Assembly (NCBI GenBank): GCA_050084985.1 | Contig: JBITNC010000001.1 | Coordinates: forward strand, 150,536,001 to 150,600,000 | Length of the DNA: 64,000 nt | Reading direction: 5' to 3' | Source of the DNA: Nageia nagi | Lineage: Eukaryota; Pinophyta | In this document: positions 29,301 through 41,300 of the stretch, piece after piece | How the letters are laid out: every line of letters starts with the position of its first letter | Numbering within the stretch: position 1 is the stretch's first letter | Made by a program: the position numbers and the translations under genes | Notes under the pieces: generated by a model | Databases searched by the model: none | Told to the model about the DNA's origin: nothing | What the model saw: only the letters and a program-made list of their open reading frames with translations

Positions 29301-32300
29301 ATAGCCTAGTCGCACCATATCTAGAGTGTGCTTAGGCACTCACCTAAATTGGTGCGCCCATTCTCAGACGTCCTTACCCATGTTCAAATTTGCTCAAGTA
29401 TAAAATCAAATCAAATTTGCTTAAGTATAAAATCAAAGTGTAGAAGGGCTAGACGCATGCTTTTGCACCCATCTCAAAAGGTGCGACTAGGATACAAAGA
29501 GCTTTCAAGTATAGTGTGAATAGTTTAAGTCCTTTTTCCATCAAAGTTGACAGGCGCATGTATTTTAAGACATGCTTTTCCACTCATCCAGAACTGTGCG
29601 CCCATCATTCTGGCTCCACCATTTGACCTTCCTATTAGCCACCCAGAGGGTGACACATGGCAAGCTTGGAGACTATAAATATTAAGTCATCCCCTTAAGC
29701 ATTTCACCACTTCATTTCAGTTTGCACTAAGCCCTCCAGTCGCATCATTTCAAGAACATGCTTGAGCACTCATCAAAATTGATGCGCTAAGGAGGAATAA
29801 GGGATTAGGGACGTGCCTATGCTACCAATCAGCCATGCTTAGCAGGAGCATTCCAGTTGAACATGAAAGTTTTAGGCGCATGCTTTCCAGCACATGCTTA
29901 ACCACTCACCCAAATCCATGCGCCCTAGTGTGAAGTGATGAATTGACCTTCCCAAGTGGAAATTGTGACCCCGAGATTGACTAAGTGACCCGCAGACTCA
30001 ATTGCATGTTTTTCAGACAGTGAAACAATACACATCCTAATCCGTGCGCCTTGGGATCAAGGACCAAAATTGTTTTTAGTGTTAGAAGCCAGGAGTTGAG
30101 AAGTCAAGAAGACAAGTGGCAGACATGCATCATGCCATGCATGAACCCTCCATGCATCTGCTATAAATGAGGGCAGCCCTAGCCCATTTCTATAGGACAT
30201 TTTGCAGCCCAGACGTGCATGTCTGGCCATTTTTTGCTACAACCTCCGAGCATCGAGCTTGGTACTTAGTCATTTCTGGGGTGTTCCTAGCCATCTTTAG
30301 TCCTTTTTTGCAAATTTTTTCAGAATTCTAAGATGAGTTCTAAAGTGAGGCCTCCAATCCAAGGCCAAGAAAATCCAGGGGCAACTTTTTGAAAGATGTT
30401 ACCATAGATCAGATGGAAGGGCTCCTGAGGGAGAGCTGCATAGAATTCCAAGAAAGAGAGAAACCAAAGCTCCATGAAGCCAAATTCAAGGGGAGATACG
30501 TCTTAGTTGGAGACACAGATTGGGAAATGTTGATCCCATCTAGACCATAGCCTCCACTGCCTCCATTAGCAAGGAGGATTTATCAGATGAACTCATCCAC
30601 TCTTGTGGATTTTTCAACACCACCATGATGCCTTTTGCAGTTCCATTTCTTGACTTGTGCTACGAGGTAGCCAAACGATGCAGATATGACAAGAGAGTCC
30701 TCCTGGACACCTAAGGAAATGTAATCATGGACTTCTCTCCGGAAGGGATTGAAACAATTTTTGCTTGGAAAAGATATGGAGTTGATTATACACTGACCAA
30801 TTCGGAGGAATTTCATGATTCTACTGTCCGGCTTGGATATTATATCAGAAGATGGTTGTATGAAGATTAATAGAGAATCCAAGGCTAGAGATTGATTAGC
30901 GCTCATAGGGAGGAATTTCTTCCTATAGTTGCTAAGTTGATCACTTTGTTGTCCAGAGTCACAGGTTAGGAGAATGACTCTAAGTATAGGAAGGAGTTCA
31001 TTGGGTTTATTGTAGTAATTAGCTCAGGGAAATCTATTAGATGGAGCAAGGTAATCAACGATGCCTTGCGCCACCAACTGGCTTACTTTGGCTCTTCCAG
31101 AAGATTTTACATGAACTCCTATCTTGTGTACCTGTTGTTGCACGACAAGCTCAGATCATTAGAACTTGCGGATGAAAGGCATTCCTGTGTGGCAGATTTA
31201 CCCGAAGTGGTGGTACCACAATAAGTTTTAGCATTTCTATGAGAGGATCGATTGGTGGGAGTATTCTATCTACAAAGACATCAAAGGGGAATCGGTGGTC
31301 AAAAGAATTTTTGATACTGCTATTCAAGCCATCAACGTACATGCAAATTTCTATCTGTAGTATGTTGTTCATACTTATATCAGAATGTATGGATCCGAAG
31401 AGCAACCCATACTGCCCGAATACGCTAGCGATAGACTCATTCTCATGGAATTTGCCGAACAGTTATTATTCTTGATGGAATGAGTATGGAGAAAAAAGGA
31501 TGCAACCATTAACTTGCCCATCTCAATCGCAAGTTATGTTTGCCAAATGTGGGTTCAGGCCAACAATACGAAGGAGCTGCAACTGTATGTCTTCTTCAAG
31601 GAGATGGCAGCCAAAAATTATGATCCTCAAGGTGTAATTGCTCAATTCTACAACACCGCATTCCAGAAACCCTTCGCTTATCAGCATAAACCTTCAGGGA
31701 ATGTGGAGAAGTACCGAAATGTGCAAGATGAGGAGATACCAAGGATAGATGCTCTATTGAGCAAAAATAAGGCTCCCCTTCACGCAGAAAAGACACCTCA
31801 AACACCCAAAATTGTGAAGGCAAGATCCAAAGAGGTCACACTAAGGATCAAAAGGTCTCCTCCTTCTGCGAGTGTTGTGCCTCCACAAGACAAAATGTCC
31901 TTGCTTCCCATCGGGAAAAGACAAGGAGCTTCAAGGGAGCACACCTCAGGACCTAGCAAACGCAGTGTGGTGATGGCTTATCTGAGAGATGCTAGCTATT
32001 GCACTGTCCCCTTCAGCATGTTGGACGAAGCATGTGCCGATGATTCACTCACTGAAGAAATGCCTTCTAGACCCATTTGTCCTCCTGGATGTGGAGAGAA
32101 AGTTCCCCTGTTGCAACCAAGTTCCAGTTCTTCCGAACAACCCACTTCTTCTGATGAAGAAAATGATGAAGAACCCGACCGTACAGTAGAAGGCTCCGAG
32201 GAAGAGATAGAGAGCCAAAGAAGTGATGAGGAGAGCTGCGATGAAGAGGAAGAAGAAGAAGATAATGATGATGCTGTCGATGAATAGTACCCCGAACAAG

Positions 32301-35300
32301 ATAACGTAGTTGTAGGTGCTTCTACACCTAATGAGATGGATATTGAGACTCTCCCAAATGACGATGAGGTTGTAGACGTTGGGACCTATGATGATGAGGT
32401 CCAAATTGTCGGAGTGGAGTGCGCCAAAGAGTTGGGTGTCTCCAAGCCCTCTCCTGCCGAACACAAAAAAGAGGTCATCCTCGTCTTCCCAGAAGCCCTC
32501 TGTGAAGATGACTAGCCATGAAAGATCCCCTCAACCACAAAAGAAAGGCATATCACTCAGTGGCAATGGTGGAGATGAAGAAGACGAAGGGGAGATTGAA
32601 GAACAAAAGAAGAAGAGAAAGTAGGACGAACACCAGGGTAGGGAGATTGCCCTTGTCTAGACCACTTCAACCAAGGAAGTCAAAAAGGTTAGTAGAGGCC
32701 AATTGCTGGTGTAGAGACTCCCTCCCTAGCTAGCAACTGAACATCCGGACCTTGACTTAGATGCTTGCCTTAGAGCCTTGAGCATGAGTATGGCTCATGA
32801 TGAGGAGATAGATCAGGACTTGAGATTTGAGGATGAAGAAGAGGAGCTCTCCGATGGTGAGAAGGTTAGAAGAGTTGATACATTTGTTTCCACTACTTAG
32901 AAAGAGATCTCCATCAGTCATTGTTATTCCAAGGAAAAACATCCTTAGAGGCCCGAGGATTGCATGATTGAGATGTTTAAGATGCTTGTAAAGTTGGGAC
33001 TGATAGCCCGTAAGCACATTGTGACCTAGAATGCGGTTGTCATGTAACAGGAAGGCTACGAAGCCAAGAAAGAGGTGAGGAGGCTCTCAAAAGGGAACTC
33101 ACGGCCAACAAGAAGATCATTAAGGAGTTCCAGATTGTTAGCACCACCCTTGTTAACCTGAAGAAGCAAGCCTCATTTTATGAAGGATGGGAGCTGATGA
33201 AGGACCAACTCAAGAAGGAGATGATGGAAACTATTGAGAAGCTGTCTTCTCAAATATATAGCCTCCTTGAGGAAGGTGTCAAAATCCGAGAACTCAAGTC
33301 CCAAATCACAACACACCTCGAGAAGTTGGATGGATATCTCCTGAATGTCAGCCATCTACGATAGGTTTTCGTTGATAGACTAGAATAATTGGTCTACTGC
33401 CATGAGTTTATGTATCAGCATGACTAGTTCAGCATGCATTTGAGAAGAGCAATGTTGTTTTGAAGGTAAGGATCCCCTTAAGAAAGGAGGTTGAGGAGCA
33501 AATAAGTAGATATGTGTACCAGCTTAGATTTCAGGGGGAGGATAACAATGTGTGAAGGAAGGAAGCAGTATTGGCAAAGGCCCAAAACTTAATCCAGGAG
33601 CATCTAGATGTGGAAGACCTCAGTTTGTTGAAGGCAAGGCATCCCATTGTCCATGAAAGGTAAATGGTCATCTGGAGACCAGATGCAGGCTACGTCCAAA
33701 CAGATTGGGGACTATTTTCAGCAGAACGACAGCATTGTTGGCATGGTTTCTAGAGGAGTGCGGAAAACCATGGCGTTCTTGGAAGAGACCATTGAGTCGT
33801 ACAGTCTCACCAGTGAGGATTGGAACTTTGCCAGTACCGGATCAAACCTATCCTAGATCTGATCCACTCGCAAATTTTGTCTGCGATAATCTTTCTTTGT
33901 TTAATGCATATTAATGGTGGTTGTTGTTGTTATGTTCAAACTTTATTTGATTTGGGTGGTGAAGGGATGAGGTTTTTCTCCTGCCATATCAAATCTGTCA
34001 GACTTATTAATGGTTCTGATTGGTGCAGGGATGAGGTTTTGCTCTTGCCGGTGCAAAATTTAAACATTTATTGCATATCTGATTTTATTTTGCATAGGTT
34101 AGTGATAGATTAGATGCATTCCAGCTGTGGCATTTATATTTTGTCAGCTTTTAAGTGCCACTTGCATCGGTTTTTTGTGAGCAATAAGATTTTGTATCGG
34201 TATGTGTGTTGCATGTGTGCACACCATATCAGATTTTATGCCTTTAGGGCAACACTTCTAGTGGCCTATTTATACCCCATTCGGGCCATTTAGAAGGGGA
34301 TTTTTGCATATGTGAGAAATTTTACAAAAACTGGAGGATTTTTGCATAATGTTGATTGCATGAGATTTTGCATTTGTAAGAACTGGAGGATTTTTTGCAT
34401 TTGCAAAACTGAAGAATATAGCATATGTGCCATTTCTGCATATTATTGTCTATCTTTGAAGATTTTGCATATATGTGAATTTGCATATGAAAGATTTCAG
34501 TATTCCACTGTATAGAAGTTTGCTGCATAAGGGGTTCTATTATGATTGTGTATTGTTACATCTATGCTATACTTTGAATATCATGTTAAGGATACTGCAA
34601 ACAAGTAAGGAATGTTCTTGCTCATGTCATTGAATATCATTATGAATTGATTTGTTTTTGGAATAGCGTTATAAAGTAATTATTGTGGAGATTATCATTT
34701 GTGGGATCATGCATATTTCCCTGATGGTTTGAATAGTTTTTCCTCTTAAAGTGTATTCTTTTGAAAGCTGTGAGTTTCAAGAGAAGATTATTGAATATTT
34801 GTTGAAGTGGTTTAAGTTGTTCATTGCATGGTTTGCATGTAAGTAAATGTATTTTGGGGCATATAGCTTGTCTCTATGTCATTCGGTTAGACTTGTATAT
34901 TCACACCATCATTTTCTTTTACCCTACTCCATTAAGTCTTCCACCAAGACCCTACAACTTCCTACTCTCGTCTGGTAGTGATTTGAGCGCTTATTGCTAT
35001 TTGCTACCTGGCTTGATAGTGAATACATTTTTCTCAATGAATCCGGAGATGACCTGCTGACATAGTTAGAAAAAATAGAATCGGATCAGAATAGTTTGGT
35101 TGCAAAATTCCGATTTTTTGAAAAATCGGACAAAATCAGCAAAAAAAATGATAAAATCGGCATGAGAAAAAATGAAGGAATTTGTTCGATTTTAGCTAAA
35201 TCTCAAAAAATCGGATAGAATCGGCAAATAATCAGCGGCCGATTCAATGCCATTTTTTTCCGAAAAAAATTGCGATTTTTTTGTCTAAAAGATCGGAATC

Positions 35301-38300
35301 GGAATCGGAAAAAATCGGATAAACACTTATTTGAAAAAAATTGGATCCCATTTGAATCGGATCGTTTGCTTGGCCGATTCCAATTTGATTTTTACAACTA
35401 TGCCTGCCGAGACACTGCATCACTGGTGATGTCTTCATAAGTTCATTATTCATATTCCTATGCATTTATCCCTGCATTTGTGATCTTTCTTCGCTTCCGT
35501 TCACATTTGCAGTCTTTCCTCTTTGTGGAAAACAAACTCAGACAGTGTATTTTCCTTGTATACGGTTAACAACAAGCATCTTTGACTATTGTGCCCTAGA
35601 CCATATTCGATGTGAGCGCTTGGGGTAACCAGTGCTTTTAGGTGGAAACAAGTAACGCTATTTCCTCCAAGTCTTGTGCATGTTTTGGGCAAAGAAAGAA
35701 AAACATACCAACACCATGGCCCCTCCATGTCCAATGTGGCCACATCTTCTTTCTTGTTCTTTTGACACCACTCAATCATATCCAGCCCTTTATTGTCCAC
35801 TCGTTGACAATCATCACGGATCCCCTGAGTGTGAAGCAAGAATGTGGTCTAATGAACATCCAATCAGCAACCAACATTTCCCTCCAAAAATCAGCAAGTG
35901 TGTGATACTCAGGTCTGAAATCAACATGCAATGGCTCAAAATCAGTTTTCAATGTACCCCATGCATCATACGAACACATGATAACAGCTCCTATGGTGGA
36001 CAAGGAAGTTGCCAACATTGGTTCTTCAAAAATACCCCAACATGGTACATGGAAAATCATCCATGGAATCTTCAACTGTGTACTAACAGCAGGTAACAAA
36101 TCAATCCCTGATATACCAACAATAAGCCAATCAAAGTACCTATCCTTCTCATAATATACAATAGTCCATGCAGCCCATGCCTCATCAAATGCAGTCCCTG
36201 ATGGGTGAACAACAGCCCTAAAATCAGCAGCCTTTCTTTTCCATGTGCAGCCACAAAATGTAGTTCTATCAGTCATGAAGAATGCAGTCCAAGATGTTGA
36301 CAACAACAGCAACATTTCAGTCCTAACTGTCTCCACGATCATTGTCTTCAAGGGCAAAGATTTGGTCCCCAAAATCACCAAGCACTCAGTCCCACATGCA
36401 GCCCCAAACTCAGTTCTGGAGTAAAACTGAAACCAAAGTGAAAATGCGAGAAATGTGGCACTTCCTCTTGCAACGGATGAGTGAAGCTCAGATCTGTAAC
36501 ACGTGGTCTTTGACAGCCCAAAATCAGCCCTAAACATTGCCCAATCAGCTCTCCAATTTGTAATGACTATTTCATTTTGATTTTTGAACGCACACAACAA
36601 ATCTTCCCTCTTCTTGATGTTTTGGCTGTAAGTAAATATGTCATGAGAAAGTATGATGCCCTTCTCATGTTCAACTCTTTCAAAAGAAGCTATGGATTCC
36701 TGCAAACTCACAAACAACCAAAGTGAGCTAAAACAAGTGAGGCTAGTGCTCCATGTCATTTGCCAAAGATCCAAGTGGTTCCAAGGACCATCAAGTCCTT
36801 CATCATAGGCTGAAACTGTTTTCCCTTTCTTCTCTAAGGCTGATTTGGAAAGCTTCATGCTTTCATTTTCATTCCCCATGAACACCTCCAACCTTCTAAA
36901 TCTCCCATTGTGTGCTAAGACAATTGGATCCCATGGAGCGAGAAGTCTATTGCAATTCACATAAAGAATCGATTCTTTCCACATATCACACCTTGAAACC
37001 AAAGGCATGAAACTAGTATGTGCATACTCACAAGCCGATTGAAAGGTTTCAACATTCACACCTACATCAAGCTTCTTGTTCTTCACTACATTCTCAACAA
37101 ATAGGGGTGATTGTATTTTGAAGGAAACATCTTGTAGCTTTGCTTGACATACCTCATGTGCTGATACAATGATTTTTGATTTTCCAAGATCTGAAATAGC
37201 ATTTTCTTTGTAATGTACCAAAAATAAATATTTTTTGTAAATGTCTCCTACACTTAATTATAAAAGTGAAAAAGGAGTTCATGTGACTAGGAGACATAAC
37301 TTAAGTTGTGTTTATCTATGTTTTATATTTTTATTTTGTAATAGGGCACTTTAAGTGATTTTAGGGTTGGGAGATGTCAACTCCAAATTAGAATATGAGC
37401 TTATAAAAGGGAAGTGGGCATCCCATTTGAGGAAAGCTTGTGGATCATCTATTTTATTATTTTTGAGTGAAGGAGATTCCTTTCTCAACCCAAGTGTGCA
37501 TGTGTTCATGCATATTTGGATCTCAAGGGTTGTGGGCCTTAGTCTTGGGGGTGTTTGTACACCTAGAGCTAAAGGTAGCTATTGCTTGGGAGACTTCAGG
37601 AGTTGTGGGCCTCAATCTTGGGGATGCTTGCACATCTAGAGTTGGAGGTAGCGATTTCTTGGAGAGATCTTGAGGGTTGGAGGCCTTGCATGGGAGCCTA
37701 GCCTCATTCTGTTGCATCATTTTCAGATCTGGCCAATTTGTGGGATTTTTGTGAGCTTGGATCTGCATTTGTGGCACTTCAGCTATTGTATTGGTTTGAC
37801 ATCATTTTTTTTTAATAAAATTCCTTGGCTGATTCTCTCCATTATTTTTCATATTTTTCTGAGTTTTGACATTGTTCCTTGGCTGCAAGTTTATTTCTGT
37901 GTTTTGAGCATTCACTTGAGCAATAAAAATAAAAGGAACATTACATTCTTCTTTGCAATCTTTATCCTCCTCCATGTTAGATTCAAAGCCATCTTCACCT
38001 TCCTCACTATTATTTCCGGAAACCAAATATGAAACAACAATGGCTCTTTCCTCTTTCTTTCCAATATTATTACTTTCAACCACATCATGTAAAATTTCTG
38101 AATTACTGTCATTGAAATCAGAATTGCTTTCATAACTTATTGGGGTGTCAACATGGCTGATCCAAGATTCTTTCTTTGCCAATTCTCCTTCTTGTCCAAC
38201 GTTGGATGCCCAAGCTCCTTGGTGCTCAACGTGGGGTGCTAAACCTCTTCCTAGTTCAATGTTGGGTGCCAAGCCTTCTTTATGTCCAGCATGGGGTGCC

Positions 38301-41300
38301 AAATTTCCTCTATGCCCAACGTGTGATGTCAAGACTCCTTGTCTGTCCTTACCATCGAATCTAGGAATCTTATCAATTCCCCTTGATTCCCTCGAAATCC
38401 TTCCTTGGTATTTTTGCGGCCATGGTGAAGATGAACATGATGATGGAGAATGCGAAATTCTTCTTTTTGCATGAAGAGTGTCTTGATATCTGAAATCTTC
38501 TTTGGATTTGATGTCATTTTCTCCACACTCTCATATAGCTAGATCGGAGTGATCTAGGGCTGGTGTAACCCCCAACGTCTCTTCTTGGGGAGTTTCTTTG
38601 GAGAAATGCATCTAACTCCTTAGTACACTGTTGCATCTCTATGATCAATGATCTACAGAGATGTATGAGCTGATCATACTTCTCTGTTTCTTTCCATGGT
38701 GCCATAGTTGTCAAGACCCTAACTCACAAATCTGAAATCTTCATATTAAATTTTTCTAAGTAGCTAAGATAATAGATCAAGACTTTTTATACCTAAAAAC
38801 GGCCTTCAGATCTGTAGATATATCCTTAGAACCCTAGTCAACTTAGTCTAGGAATTCAGACTTTTCTGAAAAATTGCCATTTTGACCTCGAAACTAGTCT
38901 TTTAAGTGCAGCACCTCCAGATCTACTGGTTCAATTTGCTTCTAGCTGGATCTTAACCTCACAGGCTGGCCAAATCCAAGCTTTGATACCACTGTAAAGA
39001 TCTGAATACAATCTCAAGTGCAAATTAGCAAATTCAACCCAATAAACCCTAACGTCTAGCCTAGGGCATTTGAATCAAACATCCACAATGCACATATGCC
39101 AATGTCTAGTTACAATTAGCAATTATCAACCAACACAAGCTCATAATGCCAACGTATGGCTCATACAAACACATACATGCAAAATTAATCCAATGATGCC
39201 AACAGACATGTATCCACAACACAAATATGAGATCCAAATGCCCAACAACTGTGTAGAAGATATGAATTTAGTAACAATACAATACCGAGCTCCCAGAGCT
39301 AAACATTGGCCTTTAAGGAGCTGACTAGGGCACAACGTATATCCTCAATGTTGGACGGACAAATGGAACAATGGGACAATCTTGCTTCCTCAGAACCTGA
39401 ATCCTCTCCATTGAAGGAGCCCTCCTTTGATCCTGGTGACCAACTGAATGGTAGAAGCGCAACCTTGGAATACCATCGGATGGGCAAGGGTACTACACCA
39501 ATGTTGTAGACTAATAGGATCCCTCAGCCTGTTAATCCTCCTAGATGCTGCACCTAGGGGTTTGCTTAGTGTTTCTAAGTCTTCTTGTCCTTCGGATGGT
39601 ATGAGTGTAATAATAATCAAGCATATCCATCTATGAGGCTCCAATGTCCCTTTATAACACTCGGTTGGATCTGGATCTAACCTAGGAATCATCCCCAGCT
39701 CCTCTAATCCAACATTAGCATCCTAGAGAGCCCAAAATGCCCAACGTGCCTAGGGGTCAAGCATGCCAACGTGGGGGCTTGAAGTGCCATAAATGCCAAT
39801 GTGGGTGTCTGGAGTGCCATGCATACGAGGGTCTAGGAGCCATGCGTTGGGGTTGGGTGTCATCATGGGCCAATGTGCGGGTCTAGGAGTCTCCCCAAGG
39901 CTAGCGCATATACATAAATGCTTATTCAATCTCATAAGTGCTAAATAGACATTGGGATTCCCACAATCATGATCGGGATCTCCAAGTACAAGAAAACTCC
40001 TATTCTATGCTTGGGAGGGAGACGTCCCACTTGGGGCTCATAGTGGGGTCCATTGACCCATTAAGTCTTCTATCCCAAGCCATAACTAAAAGTACAATGC
40101 ACTAATAAAATATATTACAAAGGAGAATCCGTTGGATTCGATAATTATTTATAATAATACAAGGGGGATGTCACACAAACACACCAAAATATGAGACAAG
40201 AAATGGAGATCAAATGTGCCACGACTCAATTAATGATGGAATGATTGGTACAATACAATACCAGGCCCTCAAGGGCCCAACGTTGGCCTCAAAGGAGCCA
40301 ACTAGGGAACACTGATTTGCAGATATGAACTCTGATGCAGATATGTTGTAGAAAAACCACACTCTACTAGATCTGTGGACGTCTTATTGAAGGGCTTCCT
40401 CATAGGTTAGCTCCCGGTGAAGAAAACAAGTGCGATTCCAGAATACCATCGGATGGATTCAAAGTTGCAGACCGCTATGGACGCCTCAGGGTAGGGCAAC
40501 CTCACAACACGAACATTCACCTCAACTGCTAGTCAGAAGGTGTTCCAAGCCTCTTGGACTCTCCCTGGTCTACATGCCCAAATGTGCTTGACACCGCAAA
40601 GACTTTAGAAGCTCTGAAGAAGAAGGGGTTTCAATATCAAATTCAACATATATGTGTAATGGTGCACCAATGTCTTTTATAACATTCATGGATCTGGATC
40701 TCACCTAGAAGTTATCACTGAGTCTCTCTAATCCAACATCAGCCTCCTAGAGGCTCCAAAATGCCCAACGTGGGTGTCTAGGGATCATGCATGCCCAACG
40801 TGGGTGTTTAGGGGTCTTACATGCCCAACGTGGGTCCTTATGCGCAACATGGGTGTCTTGGAAGTCATGCAAGCCAACGTGGGGGTTGAGGAGTCATGCG
40901 TGGGTGTCTTGGTGTCATCATGGCCAATGTGGGGGTCTAGGAGTCATGAGTGGGTTTCTTTGTGTCATCATGGCCAATGTGGGGGTCCAGAGTCTCCCCA
41001 AGGTTGGCGCAAGCATACAAGTGTAATAATGTTCGCTAAGTCCAACATTGGATTTAGGGGTGACTATCCGTGCTTACTCTGCCATCTTAAGTGTTACATA
41101 AGACTTGGGATTTCCACAATCAAATTTAGGATATCCAAGTGCATTAATAACTAATAAAATAACTCATCCTAGGCTTGGGAGGAAAACATCCCTTTTTGGG
41201 GCTTACAATGTGGGTCTGATGGACCATTATATTTCTATCCCAAGTAGCTAATAATGCAAAAACAAAATATTTACAAAGGGAACACCTAGGATCCCAAATT

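Larger units (their letters stand above)
28541..30050 (+). repeat. Array of about eleven ~50-bp units with inverted ends
   Basis: The consensus starts gGCGCATGttttgagggaCATGC, runs through ttttgcactcaccc, and ends aaatggTGCGCCc. Copies at about 28541-28590, 28751-28798, 28862-28912, 28972-29022, 29209-29233 (partial), 29310-29359, 29452-29488 (short), 29553-29602, 29740-29788, 29874-29924 and 30001-30050 are spaced about 100-200 bp apart. GGCGCA and TGCGCC at the ends are inverse to each other, and GCATG/CATGC form an inner pair, so each unit can fold as a hairpin. Middle bases vary far more than the two ends. Confidence 0.75.
28358..35713 (+). mobile_element. Element H: 7.4-kb TSD-bounded element without gag-pol
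   Basis: Begins TGTTGTGCTT and ends ATACCAACA (TG...CA). CCATG occurs at 28353-28357 and again at 35714-35718. If H and one CCATG are removed, element B reads cctcatgccatggcccctcc, which aligns base for base with element A's cctcatgccacgacctcttc near 24050, so the ends are exact. The content is a 2-kb leader with palindrome-ended repeats and TATA boxes, one long broken + frame (30333-33856), and about 1.9 kb of non-coding 3' DNA that carries a 342-bp hAT-like insert. I could not find a matching LTR pair, PBS or pol. The ends and 5-bp duplication imply insertion by a retroviral-type integrase, so this is probably a non-autonomous LTR-class element with lost or very diverged LTRs. Confidence 0.75.
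35714..38993 (-). mobile_element. Element B internal region, right fragment
   Basis: This is the rest of B after removal of H. The minus strand reads, from the right: PBS (38981-38992), a gag-like polyprotein start, a repeat block, an acidic block, the unrecognised C-terminal frame, then HTxGIxDDC...IEWCQK shared with element A. A 737-bp insert with terminal inverted repeats (37209-37945) interrupts it relative to element D. No reverse transcriptase or integrase is present. Confidence 0.75.

Noticed and set aside
28541-30050. Regularly spaced repeats suggesting a CRISPR-like array
   Set aside because: The units are diverged, spacing varies from 100 to 200 bp, and the context is a plant retroelement leader. 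No cas genes are present and none would be expected.
31514-32287. A 257-codon frame as a possible host gene
   Set aside because: It is one open piece of the longer broken frame 30333-33856 inside the duplication-bounded element H; upstream and downstream pieces continue the same protein in other frames.
35061-35402. AATCGGA-rich stretch as a microsatellite
   Set aside because: It is bounded by inverted ends and an 8-bp target duplication, so it is better explained as a MITE.
37219-37221. Start of the long B frame at 37221
   Set aside because: The codon is TTG and lies inside the 737-bp insert that D lacks; the frame originally continued from the upstream polyprotein at 37946.
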